Below are positions 7,423 to 15,659 of a stretch of DNA of 33,944 bases, in pieces. A model generated the notes under the pieces. The model did no database searches, was not told the DNA's origin, and saw nothing but the letters and a program-made list of their open reading frames with translations. The position numbers and the translations under genes were made by a program. The first letter of the stretch is position 1, and each line of letters begins with the position of its first letter. The stretch is from Bacillota bacterium (lineage in GTDB: Bacteria > Chloroflexota > Dormibacteria > Dormibacterales > Dormibacteraceae). The stretch spans positions 1 to 33,944 of the forward strand of contig JAJPKS010000328.1 in NCBI GenBank assembly GCA_021323605.1, in the 5' to 3' direction.

Positions 7423-7917
7423 TCAGCCGTCCGGGCGGGGTTCCCTCGGGATACCGGGGCCGCCCGGCGCGCCCATCCGCCGCGGCCTGCCCCGGCGACG
7501 GGTGGCACGCCTACCCGGCCCCGGACGGGGAGCGGCGGGGCGCAGACGTTCCCACGACTCGGGAAGGCCGGCCAGGGCCACGACGTAGCGGTCGCGATCA
7601 TAGGGACGGCCCTCACAGACCATGTCCCAGAGCTGCTCCAGCGCGACCGACCCCAGCATGTGCAGGATGTCGTGCCGCTCGTAGCCCAGCTCGCGAAGCC
7701 GGAGCGCCGTAGCCCAGACCTCGGGCGGATTCCCCTCCCAGAGCTGATTGGCGATGAGCTCGTGCACGGCCAGGTGGAGCCGCGGATTGAGGCGAACGCC
7801 GCCCACCTCCACCTCCTCCACCTCGCGCTCGATCGCGTGCTGGAACTCCGGGTGCTCGGCCAGGATGAGGAAGTAGCGGTCGTCGGCCTTGGCCGGGTCC
7901 AGGCAGCCGAGGTCCAT
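7423..7917 (-). CDS. DUF1841 family protein
   Basis: This 164-residue protein carries the DUF1841 core: DDRYFLILAEHPEFQHAI, then a NPRLHLAVHELIANQLWEG motif, then ELGYERHDILHMLGSVALEQLWDM. The histidines in NPRLHLAVHE and RHDILH are the strongly conserved residues and could bind metal, but the family has no established function. The start at ATG 7917 follows a GGGAG sequence, while the frame stays open further upstream without family similarity. The C-terminal ~35 residues are a Pro/Arg-rich tail that is probably disordered. Upstream is a 316-base gap; downstream by 93 bases is the patatin gene on the same strand, so the two may be cotranscribed. Confidence 0.82.
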   Translation of the reverse strand: MDLGCLDPAKADDRYFLILAEHPEFQHAIEREVEEVEVGGVRLNPRLHLAVHELIANQLWEGNPPEVWATALRLRELGYERHDILHMLGSVALEQLWDMVCEGRPYDRDRYVVALAGLPESWERLRPAAPRPGPGRRATRRRGRPRRMGAPGGPGIPREPRPDG

Positions 7918-8233
7918 GTCTCCCAGCGTGCCCGTCGCCGAGGGCACCGCCCAGCTCCGTCGCTGCTCGTCCGCGAGTCGTCCTCGTCCCACCTCACGAC
8001 CACCATAGCGAGGACAGGGACGGAAATGGGATGACACATCGGCCGGAGCCGGCCCCGCGGGGTCACGTCGAGGCGGGCAGGTTCGAAACTATCCCTACAC
8101 CGTCTTCCTGCCGTATGGTGTCGCCGACGGCTGCGGGTAGGCAGGACGGTCGAGCCGTCAAGGAACCCTCACCGAGTTCGACTACCGTCTACCCCCCGGA
8201 GCGGCGTCGAGCGTGCTCGACGCCGCCCACTTT
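7918..8233. other. Intergenic region upstream of the DUF1841 gene
   Basis: These 316 bases hold no supported gene. They contain the hairpin at 8201-8226 just past the cyanophycinase-like gene, and a somewhat less GC-rich patch around 8085-8125 (minus-strand TAGGGATAGTTTCG) that could hold the promoter of the DUF1841 gene. No conserved RNA structure was recognised. Confidence 0.4.
8201..8226 (-). terminator. Hairpin just after the cyanophycinase-like gene
   Basis: A perfect inverted repeat with 12-base arms (gcggcgtcgagc / gctcgacgccgc) and a 2-base centre begins 8 bases past the stop of the minus-strand gene ending at 8234. No U-tract follows on the minus strand, which is usual for terminators in very GC-rich bacteria. 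It may stop transcription or protect the mRNA end; assignment is inference. Confidence 0.45.
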
Positions 8234-9535
8234 CTACGGCTCAGTGCCCGGCCGGCCGGGCCTGGACCTCGATTCCCTGACCAGCCAGGTGGTGCCATCG
8301 CGACGGTCTCGCACCTCGACCCCACCCTCCCCCAGGGCGTCGCGAAGGGCGTCCGCCAGCCGGTACTCGCCCTGTTCGCGGAGCCGGGCACGCAGGGCGA
8401 GCACCGGCTCCACGACGGGAGCCAGGCGCTGGTGGGGGTCGCTCATCCCCTCCACGGCCGCCGCGCCGAGGCGCACGATCAGGGAGCGGAGCACGGTCCG
8501 GGCCTGGCCCAGCTCGTCCGATTCGAGTACGTCGTCGGACCAGGCGGCGATGGCCTCCTCGAGGTCGAGGGCGGCGGCGGCCATGGCCCGCGCATCCAGG
8601 GCCGCCTCGGCTCGATCGAAGCGCTCCTCGCAGGCCTGAGCCGTCATCCGCAGGGAGTCCCGCCGGCCCTCCGCCTCGACCGGCGCGGCCGTCGCCGGGG
8701 CCACGGGCGCCGCGGGAGCGCCCAGCTGGCCGGCCGCGAGCCGGCACAGTTCGTCCAGGGTGAGCACCGTGCCCGGGCCGAGTGAGTGCGAGGAGCCCGC
8801 GCGGCGGAGGGTGACGCCTCCGTGGCCACGCACGCTCAGCGTTCCCGTGCCCAGATCGAAGACCGCGGCCGTGTGCTCGTCGATGCCCAGGATCACGGCT
8901 TCGCCCGGCAGCTGCGCCTCCAGGGCCCGCAGCCGCCGCTCGCCCACGAAGCAGTAGCGGGTGTCGTGGGTGCCCCCCTCACGGTTGTCGAAGTGGGGGA
9001 TGACCGCCGCCACCAGGCCCAGCTCCGCCATCAGGTCGATCCCTTCCAGCCAGGCCGGGTCCATCCCCACCTTGTAGATCTCGTAGACGGGCAACGTGAA
9101 CCGTCCCAGGGTGCAGGCCGCGGCCGAGGAGACGACCGTGATCCCGCCCCGCCGCAGGCGATCGCGCAGGGCCGCGCCCACCGGCGACGCCGACCACTGC
9201 CGGGCGGCGTAGGAGGGGCTGCCGGGGCCGGTGAACACCCAGTCGGCGGCGCGCACGGCGGCGATGCCCTGGGCGAGGTCGACGGCCTCGGTGTCGGCCG
9301 GCCGGCGGAGCCCCGGCGCCACCCGCACCTGCAGCCCGACGTTGACGGCGAAGTACCGCCGGGCCTTGGCGGTGACCTCGTCCGCGTTCTCCTGGAAGCC
9401 GTACGGGGTCTCCACGAGCACGGCCGTGGGATCCCCTCCCAGGGAGGCGACCAGCTCCCGGTGCAACGTGACCATCGTCGGGCTGGTCTCCCCGGAACCG
9501 ACGACGACGAGGAGGCCGGCCCCTTTCGACCCCAT
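8234..9535 (-). CDS. Cyanophycinase-like S51 peptidase fused to CysRS-like C-terminal domain
   Basis: The 433-residue product has two parts. Residues 1-250 form a class I glutamine-amidotransferase-like fold of the peptidase S51 (cyanophycinase/dipeptidase E) type: LLVVVGSGETSPTM, FTGPGSPSYA, a nucleophile region VVSSAAACTLG with S136/S137, PHFDNREGGTHDTRY around residue 180 and GIDEHTA around 218. Residues ~300-420 are helical, with ALDLEEAIAAW and LRAREQGEYRLAD-type segments ending in GVEVRDRRDGTTWLV. That ending closely resembles the C-terminal helical domain of cysteinyl-tRNA synthetase, where the final strand reads xGIxVxDxxDGTxW. A Pro/Ala linker (270-290) joins them. ATG 9535 is selected; the frame is open for kilobases upstream only as the shadow of the MFS gene. 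Substrate is unknown; the usual GxSAG elbow is altered to SSAAA. Confidence 0.82.
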   Translation of the reverse strand: MGSKGAGLLVVVGSGETSPTMVTLHRELVASLGGDPTAVLVETPYGFQENADEVTAKARRYFAVNVGLQVRVAPGLRRPADTEAVDLAQGIAAVRAADWVFTGPGSPSYAARQWSASPVGAALRDRLRRGGITVVSSAAACTLGRFTLPVYEIYKVGMDPAWLEGIDLMAELGLVAAVIPHFDNREGGTHDTRYCFVGERRLRALEAQLPGEAVILGIDEHTAAVFDLGTGTLSVRGHGGVTLRRAGSSHSLGPGTVLTLDELCRLAAGQLGAPAAPVAPATAAPVEAEGRRDSLRMTAQACEERFDRAEAALDARAMAAAALDLEEAIAAWSDDVLESDELGQARTVLRSLIVRLGAAAVEGMSDPHQRLAPVVEPVLALRARLREQGEYRLADALRDALGEGGVEVRDRRDGTTWLVRESRSRPGRPGTEP

Positions 9536-9883
9536 GCAGGGACAGCGTACCCACCCTCCGGAGCCGATGCGGCGGAAAGAGCGTGGCCCCCCGAGGGCGC
9601 TCACCGCCGGCCGGGCACCCCCACCGGAGACCGGCGTCGGGAACGAGGCCGAGCCAGCCCAGGGGCGGGCCGGCGGCCACGGGGAGGGCTGTACGGCTCC
9701 GACGTGCGGTGGCATGATGTGAGCGGTTCCACAACGCGGCTGTCGTTTTCGTTCAGCGGCCGTCCGTGTCGGGTCGGAGCCATTCCGGACCGTGCGGCCG
9801 GGTTCGAGGTCGTGTCCGGTTCGGAGCGCGGGATCGGGCGAGGAGAGATAGGGAGAACGGACAACGGGAGTGGAGGAGCGAGC
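9536..9883. promoter_or_regulatory. Divergent intergenic region before MFS transporter gene
   Basis: This 348-base gap separates the divergently transcribed cyanophycinase-like and MFS genes, so both promoters should lie here. I see no protein-coding pattern. The stretch 9710-9765 is less GC-rich (tggcatgatgtgagcggttcc ... tcgttttcgttc) and is the likeliest place for the plus-strand promoter. No operator or riboswitch was recognised. Confidence 0.4.
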
Positions 9884-11221
9884 ATGAGCACGACGGAGGC
9901 CACCCGGGGCCAGCTCGTGCGGGCGGTGGTCGCCAGCACGGTCGGGACCTCGATCGAGTGGTACGACTACTTCCTTTACGGCAGCGCGGGGGCGCTGGCC
10001 CTGAACCAGGTCTTCCTGCCCCAGAAGAACGCGCTGGCGGGCACGCTCGAGATCTACGCCAGCTTCTTCGTCGGCTTCCTGGCGCGCCCGATCGGCGGCG
10101 CCATCTTCGGTCACTTCGGCGACCGGATCGGGCGCAAGGCGACGCTCATCGCCACCCTGCTCCTGATGGGGATCGCCACCTTCCTGATCGGCGTCCTGCC
10201 TGGCTACGCCACCATCGGCATCTGGGGCTTCGTCATCCTGAACCTCCTCCGCGTCTGTCAGGGCCTGGGCGTGGGCGGCGAGTGGGGCGGTTCCGTCATC
10301 CTCTCCCTGGAGTGGGGCAGCCGCGGCCGCCGAGGCTGGATCGCGAGCTGGCCGCAGTTCGGGGTGCCCGTGGGCCTGCTGCTCTCCAGCGCCGTGCTGG
10401 CGCTGATGCTGGGTGTGATCTCCCCCGGGGCCGCCTTCGTGGCCTGGGGCTGGCGCGTCCCCTTCCTGCTCAGCATCGTCCTGGTCGCGATCGGCCTCTA
10501 CATCCGCCTCGGCATCCTGGAGACCCCCGTCTTCTCCAGGATCCTGGAGCAGCACCGCGTGGAGCCGGCCCCCTTCCTGGAGGCGTGGCGGCTGCACTGG
10601 CGCGAGATCATCCTCAGCGCCTTCCTGCGCCTGCCCGAGCAGGCCCCCTTCTACATCCTGACCGTCTTCGTGGTCACCTTCGGGCTCTCGGTCCATTTCG
10701 ACCGCGCCTTCATCCAGAACGCCGTGCTGGTGGCGGCCGCGGTCGAGCTGTTCGCGGTCCCCTTCTTCGGCCACCTGTCGGACCGCATCGGTCGCAAACG
10801 CATGTACCTGATCGGGGCCGGAGTCATGGGCGTGTGGGGGTTCGTCTACTTCGGTCTCTACAGCCTCGCCATCCCCGTTCTGGCCTTCATCGTGATCGCC
10901 GTCTCCCTGCTCCCCCACGCCATGCAGTACGGTCCCCAGGCGGCGCTGATCGCGGAGAACATGACCGGCCGGGTTCGCTACAGCGCGGCCTCCCTCGGGT
11001 ACCAGCTGGCCTCGATCATCGCCGGCGGCCCCTCGCCCTTCATCGCCACCGCCATCTGGGCCGGCACCCGAAACCCCTACGCGATCGGCGCCTACATCCT
11101 CCTCTGCGCCGTACTCGGGTTCATCGCCACCGTCCTCATCAGCGACCGCTCTCGAGCCGACATCACGGTCGAGTACGACGATCAAGCGCAGCCGGCGAAG
11201 ACGACCACGATCACCGCCTGA
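9884..11221 (+). CDS. MFS transporter, metabolite:H+ symporter (MHS/ShiA-ProP-like)
   Basis: The product (445 aa) is a twelve-segment major facilitator. The N-terminal motif ASTVGTSIEWYDYFLYGSAG is the hallmark of the metabolite:H+ symporter subfamily (shikimate ShiA, alpha-ketoglutarate KgtP, proline/betaine ProP). Both copies of the family loop motif are present: FGHFGDRIGRKATL after segment 2 and FGHLSDRIGRKRMYL after segment 8. GLGVGGEWGGSVIL is in segment 4-5. It imports an organic acid or osmolyte with protons, but the substrate cannot be told from sequence. ATG 9884 is preceded by a good GGAGGAGCG ribosome binding site. The neighbours do not suggest a pathway; a hairpin follows 10 bases past the stop. 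Confidence 0.93.
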   Translation: MSTTEATRGQLVRAVVASTVGTSIEWYDYFLYGSAGALALNQVFLPQKNALAGTLEIYASFFVGFLARPIGGAIFGHFGDRIGRKATLIATLLLMGIATFLIGVLPGYATIGIWGFVILNLLRVCQGLGVGGEWGGSVILSLEWGSRGRRGWIASWPQFGVPVGLLLSSAVLALMLGVISPGAAFVAWGWRVPFLLSIVLVAIGLYIRLGILETPVFSRILEQHRVEPAPFLEAWRLHWREIILSAFLRLPEQAPFYILTVFVVTFGLSVHFDRAFIQNAVLVAAAVELFAVPFFGHLSDRIGRKRMYLIGAGVMGVWGFVYFGLYSLAIPVLAFIVIAVSLLPHAMQYGPQAALIAENMTGRVRYSAASLGYQLASIIAGGPSPFIATAIWAGTRNPYAIGAYILLCAVLGFIATVLISDRSRADITVEYDDQAQPAKTTTITA

Positions 11222-11231
11222 CCCGTCAGCG

Positions 11232-11254
11232 GTCCCGGGTTCTGCGGCCGGGAC
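11232..11254 (+). terminator. Hairpin following the MFS gene
   Basis: Seven-base arms gtcccgg and ccgggac enclose a 9-base loop, starting 10 bases after the MFS stop codon. There is no T-run. The position fits a GC-type transcription stop, but in this composition hairpins are common by chance. Confidence 0.35.
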
Positions 11255-11381
11255 GGGGACCCTCCCCGCCCCGGCCGGCCCGGCCTCGGAGTGCCTCGGC
11301 AAACCGCGTCCAGAACCCCAGCCGGGTGACCGGCACCGGTCGGCACCGGCGTGCCCTCGACCGCGGGCTTCCTGATGGCAA

Positions 11382-11411
11382 TGCAACCATCCGGGTGCGA
11401 ACCGGGTTGCA
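11382..11411. promoter_or_regulatory. Inverted repeat upstream of ECF sigma gene
   Basis: TGCAACC at 11382-11388 and GGTTGCA at 11405-11411 are exact inverted copies separated by 16 bases, located about 90 bases before the sigma-factor start in an otherwise featureless leader. Inside and after the second arm is GAACCGGG, loosely like the GGAAC/GAAC -35 element of ECF promoters. This might be an operator or autoregulated promoter for the sigma/alkyltransferase pair. It is suggestive only. Confidence 0.3.
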
Positions 11412-11499
11412 GGGGCGTGATCGCATCCCACCCGGCCCCGCTCCGAGGCTCCTCCCGCCCGCGTCGCCGCCGGACGCACAAACCGGAGAGGAGCGGCGC

Positions 11500-12072
11500 G
11501 TGAGTCGGATCGGGGCTGGCCGGCGTGACTCCGGTCTGGCCGCGGCCGTGGCCCGCGACCTGGACGGCAGCTTCGAAGACCTGGTGGCTGCGTACCAGGA
11601 CCGGCTCTTCGCCTACGCGGCAAGCCTCTGCGGCGACCCCGGACGAGCCGAGGAGGTCGTCCAGGACGCCTTCGTCCGAGCCTATCACGCGCTGCGCCGC
11701 TACGGTCCGCGGCGACGGCGGGAGCTGGCGCTGCGGCCCTGGCTGTACCGGATCACGCTCAACACCCTGCGCCATCACCTGCGGGCCCGACGCCCCGACG
11801 TGCTCTCCCTGGCCGAGGCACCCGAGCCCGGGGCGCCGGCGGCGGCCGAGCCCGAGAACGTGGCCATCCGCGACGGGCGGACCCTCCAGCTCCAGGCCGC
11901 GTTGCGCCGCCTCCCGCTCCGCCACCGTCAGGCCATCGTGCTCCGATACGTCCACCAGCTGACCTATCCCGAGGTGGCGGAGATCCTCGGCCAACCGGTG
12001 GGGACGGTGAAGGCCAACGTGCATCGGGGCCTGCAGAGGCTCCGCCGATATCTGCCCCCGGAGGTGACCTGA
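11500..12072 (+). CDS. ECF-type RNA polymerase sigma-70 factor
   Basis: The 190-residue protein has the two-domain layout of an extracytoplasmic-function sigma factor. Region 2 spans roughly residues 24-92 and contains the -10/core-binding string GDPGRAEEVVQDAFVRAYHAL followed by RPWLYRITLNTLRHHLR. After a 25-residue Ala/Pro/Glu linker, region 4 (about 128-182) has LRRLPLRHRQAIVLRYVHQL and the helix-turn-helix LTYPEVAEILGQPVGTVKANVHRG that reads -35 elements. GTG 11500 follows a GGAGAGGAG ribosome binding site. No anti-sigma gene follows. Instead the stop codon is immediately followed by the ATG of the alkyltransferase gene, so the two are an operon, and this sigma factor probably directs an alkylation or related stress response (inference). 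Confidence 0.93.
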   Translation: MSRIGAGRRDSGLAAAVARDLDGSFEDLVAAYQDRLFAYAASLCGDPGRAEEVVQDAFVRAYHALRRYGPRRRRELALRPWLYRITLNTLRHHLRARRPDVLSLAEAPEPGAPAAAEPENVAIRDGRTLQLQAALRRLPLRHRQAIVLRYVHQLTYPEVAEILGQPVGTVKANVHRGLQRLRRYLPPEVT

Positions 12073-12867
12073 ATGGACGATCCTGGTCTCGCGAAAGCGA
12101 CCCTGGGCGGAGGCTCGCCGGTGCGCGCGCCGGCGAGCCTCCTGCCCCGGGTGCTGGGCACGCTGGGACTCGGCTACTGGTACGCCGACCTGGACTCCCC
12201 GCTCGGCCCCGTCCATCTCGCCTGGGGCCCTCGGGGCGTCGCCGCCCTGCGGCCGGCCGGCGATCCGGCACGCTTCGAGGAGTGGTTCCGAGCCCGAACC
12301 GGACGGCCGGCGAGGCGGGCGGCGGGCCTGCCCACGTCCCTGGCCACACGCCTCGCGGCGGCGATGGGCGGAGCCCGAGAGCGCGTGCCCGTCGACCTGG
12401 CCCACCTGGGCGAGTTCGCGCGGGCGGTCCTGATCAAGACCCGTGAGATCCCCCGTGGAGAGGTGCGCCCGTACTCCTGGGTGGCCCGGGAGATCGGCCG
12501 GCCGCGAGCGGTCCGGGCGGTCGGCAACGCCCTGGCCCACAACCCGGTCCCGCTCCTCGTCCCCTGCCATCGCGTGGTCCTCAACGACGGCCGACTGGGT
12601 TCGTACAGCTGCGGGGGAGCGGTGGCGAAGCGGGCGCTGCTGGATCTCGAGGGCGCCCAGCCCGATGCCCTGGAGGAGCTGGCCAGGCGTGGGGTGCGCT
12701 TCTGGGGCAGCCCCAGCACCGGGATCTTCTGCTTCCCTTCCTGCCACCGAGCCCGCCGGATCGCTTCCCACCGCCGGGTCGAGTTCGGTTCCGAGCGGGA
12801 GGCGGCGGCGGCCGGGTTCCGTCCCTGCCGCATCTGCCGTCCCGGCGGCCCGCCGGCCGGCGGGTGA
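12073..12867 (+). CDS. O6-alkylguanine-DNA alkyltransferase fused to C-terminal Ada zinc domain
   Basis: The 264-residue protein combines two suicide DNA-repair modules. Residues ~35-195 are a methylated-DNA-[protein]-cysteine S-methyltransferase: an N-terminal RNase H-like strand (YWYADLDSPLGPVHLAW), EIPRGEVRPYSWVAREIGRPRAVRAVG with the arginine finger helix, and the active-site PCHRVV with C165. Residues ~205-257 match the Ada methylphosphotriester zinc domain (STGIFCFPSCHRARR ... AAAAGFRPCRICRP), with four cysteines C220, C224, C252 and C255 as zinc ligands. In E. coli Ada the zinc domain is N-terminal and an AraC helix-turn-helix lies between; here the order is reversed and no HTH is present. 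The first 34 residues include ASLLPRVLGTLGLG, possibly a docking segment. It starts directly after the ECF sigma stop codon. Confidence 0.92.
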   Translation: MDDPGLAKATLGGGSPVRAPASLLPRVLGTLGLGYWYADLDSPLGPVHLAWGPRGVAALRPAGDPARFEEWFRARTGRPARRAAGLPTSLATRLAAAMGGARERVPVDLAHLGEFARAVLIKTREIPRGEVRPYSWVAREIGRPRAVRAVGNALAHNPVPLLVPCHRVVLNDGRLGSYSCGGAVAKRALLDLEGAQPDALEELARRGVRFWGSPSTGIFCFPSCHRARRIASHRRVEFGSEREAAAAGFRPCRICRPGGPPAGG

Positions 12868-12905
12868 GGACGATCGCGAGGGCTGAGCCAGAGCCCGACC
12901 CGCCC

Positions 12906-15659
12906 TCAGGTGAGGGCCGCCGCCCCCTCGAGCACCACCAGGCGGTCCCGCGGGGCCTGGAGGGCGCGCTGTGCCCACTCCTGGACCTGGTCCTCCTGGG
13001 TGAAGAGCAGCACCTGGTGGGTCTGGCTGATGCGGTGCAGGAGGTCGAGCAAGGCCTCCGTCCGCCCGGTGTCGCTGTGAACGGTGACCTCGTCGAGGAG
13101 CAGCGGACAGCTCTCCCCGGTCCGGGTCAGGCGCTCGACCAGGGCCAGCCGGAGCAGCAGGTAGATCTGCTCCCTGGTGCCTTGGGAGAGCAGGTGGGCC
13201 TCGCGCCACTGGCCGCGGGGGCCGCAGACCCGCACCTCGAGGGTGCTCGGGTTCACGATCGCATCCGTGTACCGGCCGCCGGTCACGTGCGGCAGCCAGT
13301 CGCGCAGGGTCCGGGTCAGCACCGGGGCGACGTCCCGGTGGACCCGCTCCTGGGCCCGGCGAAGGAAGTCCCGGGTGAGGCTCAACACCCTCTCCAGGTC
13401 CTGCACCCGTCGCAGCTCGGCCTCCGCCTGCTCCAGCTCCTCCTCGGCGGCGGAGAGATCGGGCACCCGGGCGGCCAGCTGGCGAAGGCTGCCGCGCGCG
13501 GCGGCCGCCTGCTCCGCCGCCGTCGCCGCCTCCTGGCGCCGGAGCCGAAGCTCGGCCTCGAGATCGACGTCCTGGGCGAGGATGGCGGCCAGGCGGGAGG
13601 GATCGACGGCGGCCTCGAGGGGCCGCGCCTCGGCGTCGCGCCGTTCCGCCTCCGCCCGGAGCTGGTCGACGGTCGCGCCCGCCAGGAGCGTCTCCAGCTC
13701 CCCCCACTCGCGGACGCGGCGCTGGTGCTCGGCCACCGCCTCCAGCCGCCGGTCCAGCCAGTCCTCCACCGCCACCGCCAGCGCCTCCTCGCTCTCGGCC
13801 CGCAGGCCGATCTCGGCCGCAATCGAGACCAGCTCCTCGCCCGCACGCCGGCGCGAGGCGAGCTCCTCCGCGGTCCTCGCCTCGAGCGCCCGCCGCATGG
13901 CCAGCTGTGCCTCCAGCGTCCGCCGCCGGGCGGCCAGCTCGGCCCGCGCCTTGCGCTCCCGGCACCCCTGCGGGTAGGCGTCCAGGCTCGCTTCCACCGA
14001 CCCGAGCCAGTCCTGACCCCGTCCCGCCAGCGCCGCCCAGAGCTCGTGTTCGGCCCTCTGGAGCTGATGACCGAGCTCGGCCTCCCGCCGCCGCCAGGCC
14101 TCCACCTGGGAGCGGGCCGCCGAGGCCGTCGCGATCTCGTCGGCGAGTTCCAGGAGCCGCTCGGGATCGGCGGGCAGGCCCAGCCCGGCCGCCTTCTCCG
14201 CCGCCTCCCGCCGGCGCCGGACGGCCATCCCGGCGCCGCCGAGCGCCGCGTCGGCCTGGCTGAGCGCGGTGAGGGCGGCGTTCCGCTCCTGCAGGTGACG
14301 TACCCACACCACCGAGCCCAGGACCACGTCGACCAGAAGCGCCGCCAGCACCAGGGCCGGCCGGACCAGCACCGCCCCCGCCAGCCCGGCCACCAGCACC
14401 GCCAGCAGGGCCGCGATCAGGGCCAGCTCGAAGGGGGAACCCTGACTGGCCTCCACCCTGCGGCTGGCCTCGGCGCGCCGCGCCAGCAGCTCGGGATCCG
14501 CCTCCGGCTCGGGGCCGCCCAACTCACGGGCCAGGTCGCGCAGGACGTGCTCGGGGTGCTCGGTGGAGGGCGCCGGAGGTTCGGGCGGCCGGGCCCGCTC
14601 GTGGGCGGCGATCACGCCCCGGGCCGCGATCCATTCGTCGCGGGCCGCGATCACGGCCGGGTCGGGGTCCAGATCCCCCTGTGGAGCCTCCGGCAGGGCG
14701 GCCAGCTCGGCCTCCATCTCCGCCGCCGAGGGACCGGCCAGGACGGGCACCTCGGGCCGTTCCAGCCAGCGCTTGAGCACCGCCTGGGCGCGCCGGGCCA
14801 GGTGCTCACCCGCGGCCAGGTCGAACTCCGGCCGCTCCGGGACACGGGCGAGGATCTCCTCCACCCGGCCCAGGCGACGGCCGGCCTCCATGGCCCGGCG
14901 CCTCGCCGCCGCCGCCTCCCAGGCCATCAGCTCGGCCCGGGCGACCCGCTCGGCCTGCTCCAGCGCCTCGGACCGGGCCGCCGCCCGCCGGTACTCGGTG
15001 TGGGCCTCCCGGGCCGCCGCCAGGCGCTTCCGCGCCTCGTCCCGGGCCTCGAGGGCCCGTCTGAGCGGCCGCGTGCTGGAGGCGCGATCCTGGCCCACCC
15101 GCTCCCGCAGGAAGCGGTCGATCAGCTCCAGGGCGGCGGCGGCGGTGGCGTCGCCGCCGGCGCTGGCGGCCGCCCGCTGCAGGTGCTCGGCCAGCAGCTC
15201 CGGGTGCTCGATGACCCCCAGCACGTCCGCCTGGCGGACGCAGGCCGTGGCCAGGAACGTCCGCCGGTCGAGCCCCAGCCACCGCGAGCCGTCGAGGGCG
15301 CCCTCGAACACGATCTCCCCGGAGACGTCGGTCCCCAGCCCCAGGTCGATGGCCCGGGAGCCGACCTTGCCGTCGAGGTCGTGGCGGAGGTCGATCCGGC
15401 GCCCGTCGGCGAGCACGATCACGGCCCCGACCGCCCACTCGCTCCCGTCCCAGGGGCGATGCTGGTCGCGGAACGCCTTCTCCTCACGCGACAGGCCCCG
15501 GCCGCGGCGGGTGCCGCAGAGCCCGGCGTAGGCGGCGGCGTGCAGGGCCGACTTGCCGGCCTCGTTGGGGCCGTAGACGACGTTCATGCCCGGCGCCAGC
15601 TCCAGCGGGCGGGCGGAGAAGGGTCCGAAGGCGATCAGGTTCAGCGACTCGAACCGCAC
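12906..15659 (-). CDS. SbcC/YhaN-like AAA ATPase with internal membrane segment
   Basis: This 917-residue protein has the architecture of SMC/Rad50-like nuclease ATPases. At the N-terminus are FESLNLIAFGPF and Walker A GPNEAGKS (residues 30-37). Long Ala/Glu/Arg-rich coiled coils fill the middle. The C-terminus has an ABC-signature-like LLSQGTREQIYLLLRLAL and Walker B LLLDEV (D856). About residues 405-450 form two hydrophobic helices (LIAALLAVLVAGLAGAVLV and LVLAALLVDVVLGSVVWV), placed where Rad50 would have its zinc hook. Bacillus YhaN has a similar membrane-anchored layout. GTG 15659 starts with no gap after the stop of the upstream SbcD-like gene, so the two proteins are made from one mRNA and very probably form a complex acting on DNA ends at the membrane. 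Confidence 0.88.
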   Translation of the reverse strand: MRFESLNLIAFGPFSARPLELAPGMNVVYGPNEAGKSALHAAAYAGLCGTRRGRGLSREEKAFRDQHRPWDGSEWAVGAVIVLADGRRIDLRHDLDGKVGSRAIDLGLGTDVSGEIVFEGALDGSRWLGLDRRTFLATACVRQADVLGVIEHPELLAEHLQRAAASAGGDATAAAALELIDRFLRERVGQDRASSTRPLRRALEARDEARKRLAAAREAHTEYRRAAARSEALEQAERVARAELMAWEAAAARRRAMEAGRRLGRVEEILARVPERPEFDLAAGEHLARRAQAVLKRWLERPEVPVLAGPSAAEMEAELAALPEAPQGDLDPDPAVIAARDEWIAARGVIAAHERARPPEPPAPSTEHPEHVLRDLARELGGPEPEADPELLARRAEASRRVEASQGSPFELALIAALLAVLVAGLAGAVLVRPALVLAALLVDVVLGSVVWVRHLQERNAALTALSQADAALGGAGMAVRRRREAAEKAAGLGLPADPERLLELADEIATASAARSQVEAWRRREAELGHQLQRAEHELWAALAGRGQDWLGSVEASLDAYPQGCRERKARAELAARRRTLEAQLAMRRALEARTAEELASRRRAGEELVSIAAEIGLRAESEEALAVAVEDWLDRRLEAVAEHQRRVREWGELETLLAGATVDQLRAEAERRDAEARPLEAAVDPSRLAAILAQDVDLEAELRLRRQEAATAAEQAAAARGSLRQLAARVPDLSAAEEELEQAEAELRRVQDLERVLSLTRDFLRRAQERVHRDVAPVLTRTLRDWLPHVTGGRYTDAIVNPSTLEVRVCGPRGQWREAHLLSQGTREQIYLLLRLALVERLTRTGESCPLLLDEVTVHSDTGRTEALLDLLHRISQTHQVLLFTQEDQVQEWAQRALQAPRDRLVVLEGAAALT

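Noticed and set aside
8234-11623. A single minus-strand open frame of more than 1100 codons
   Set aside because: Only the part up to 9535 has a protein family signature. The remainder lies antisense to the MFS and sigma genes and reads as repetitive charged sequence typical of shadow frames in GC-rich DNA.
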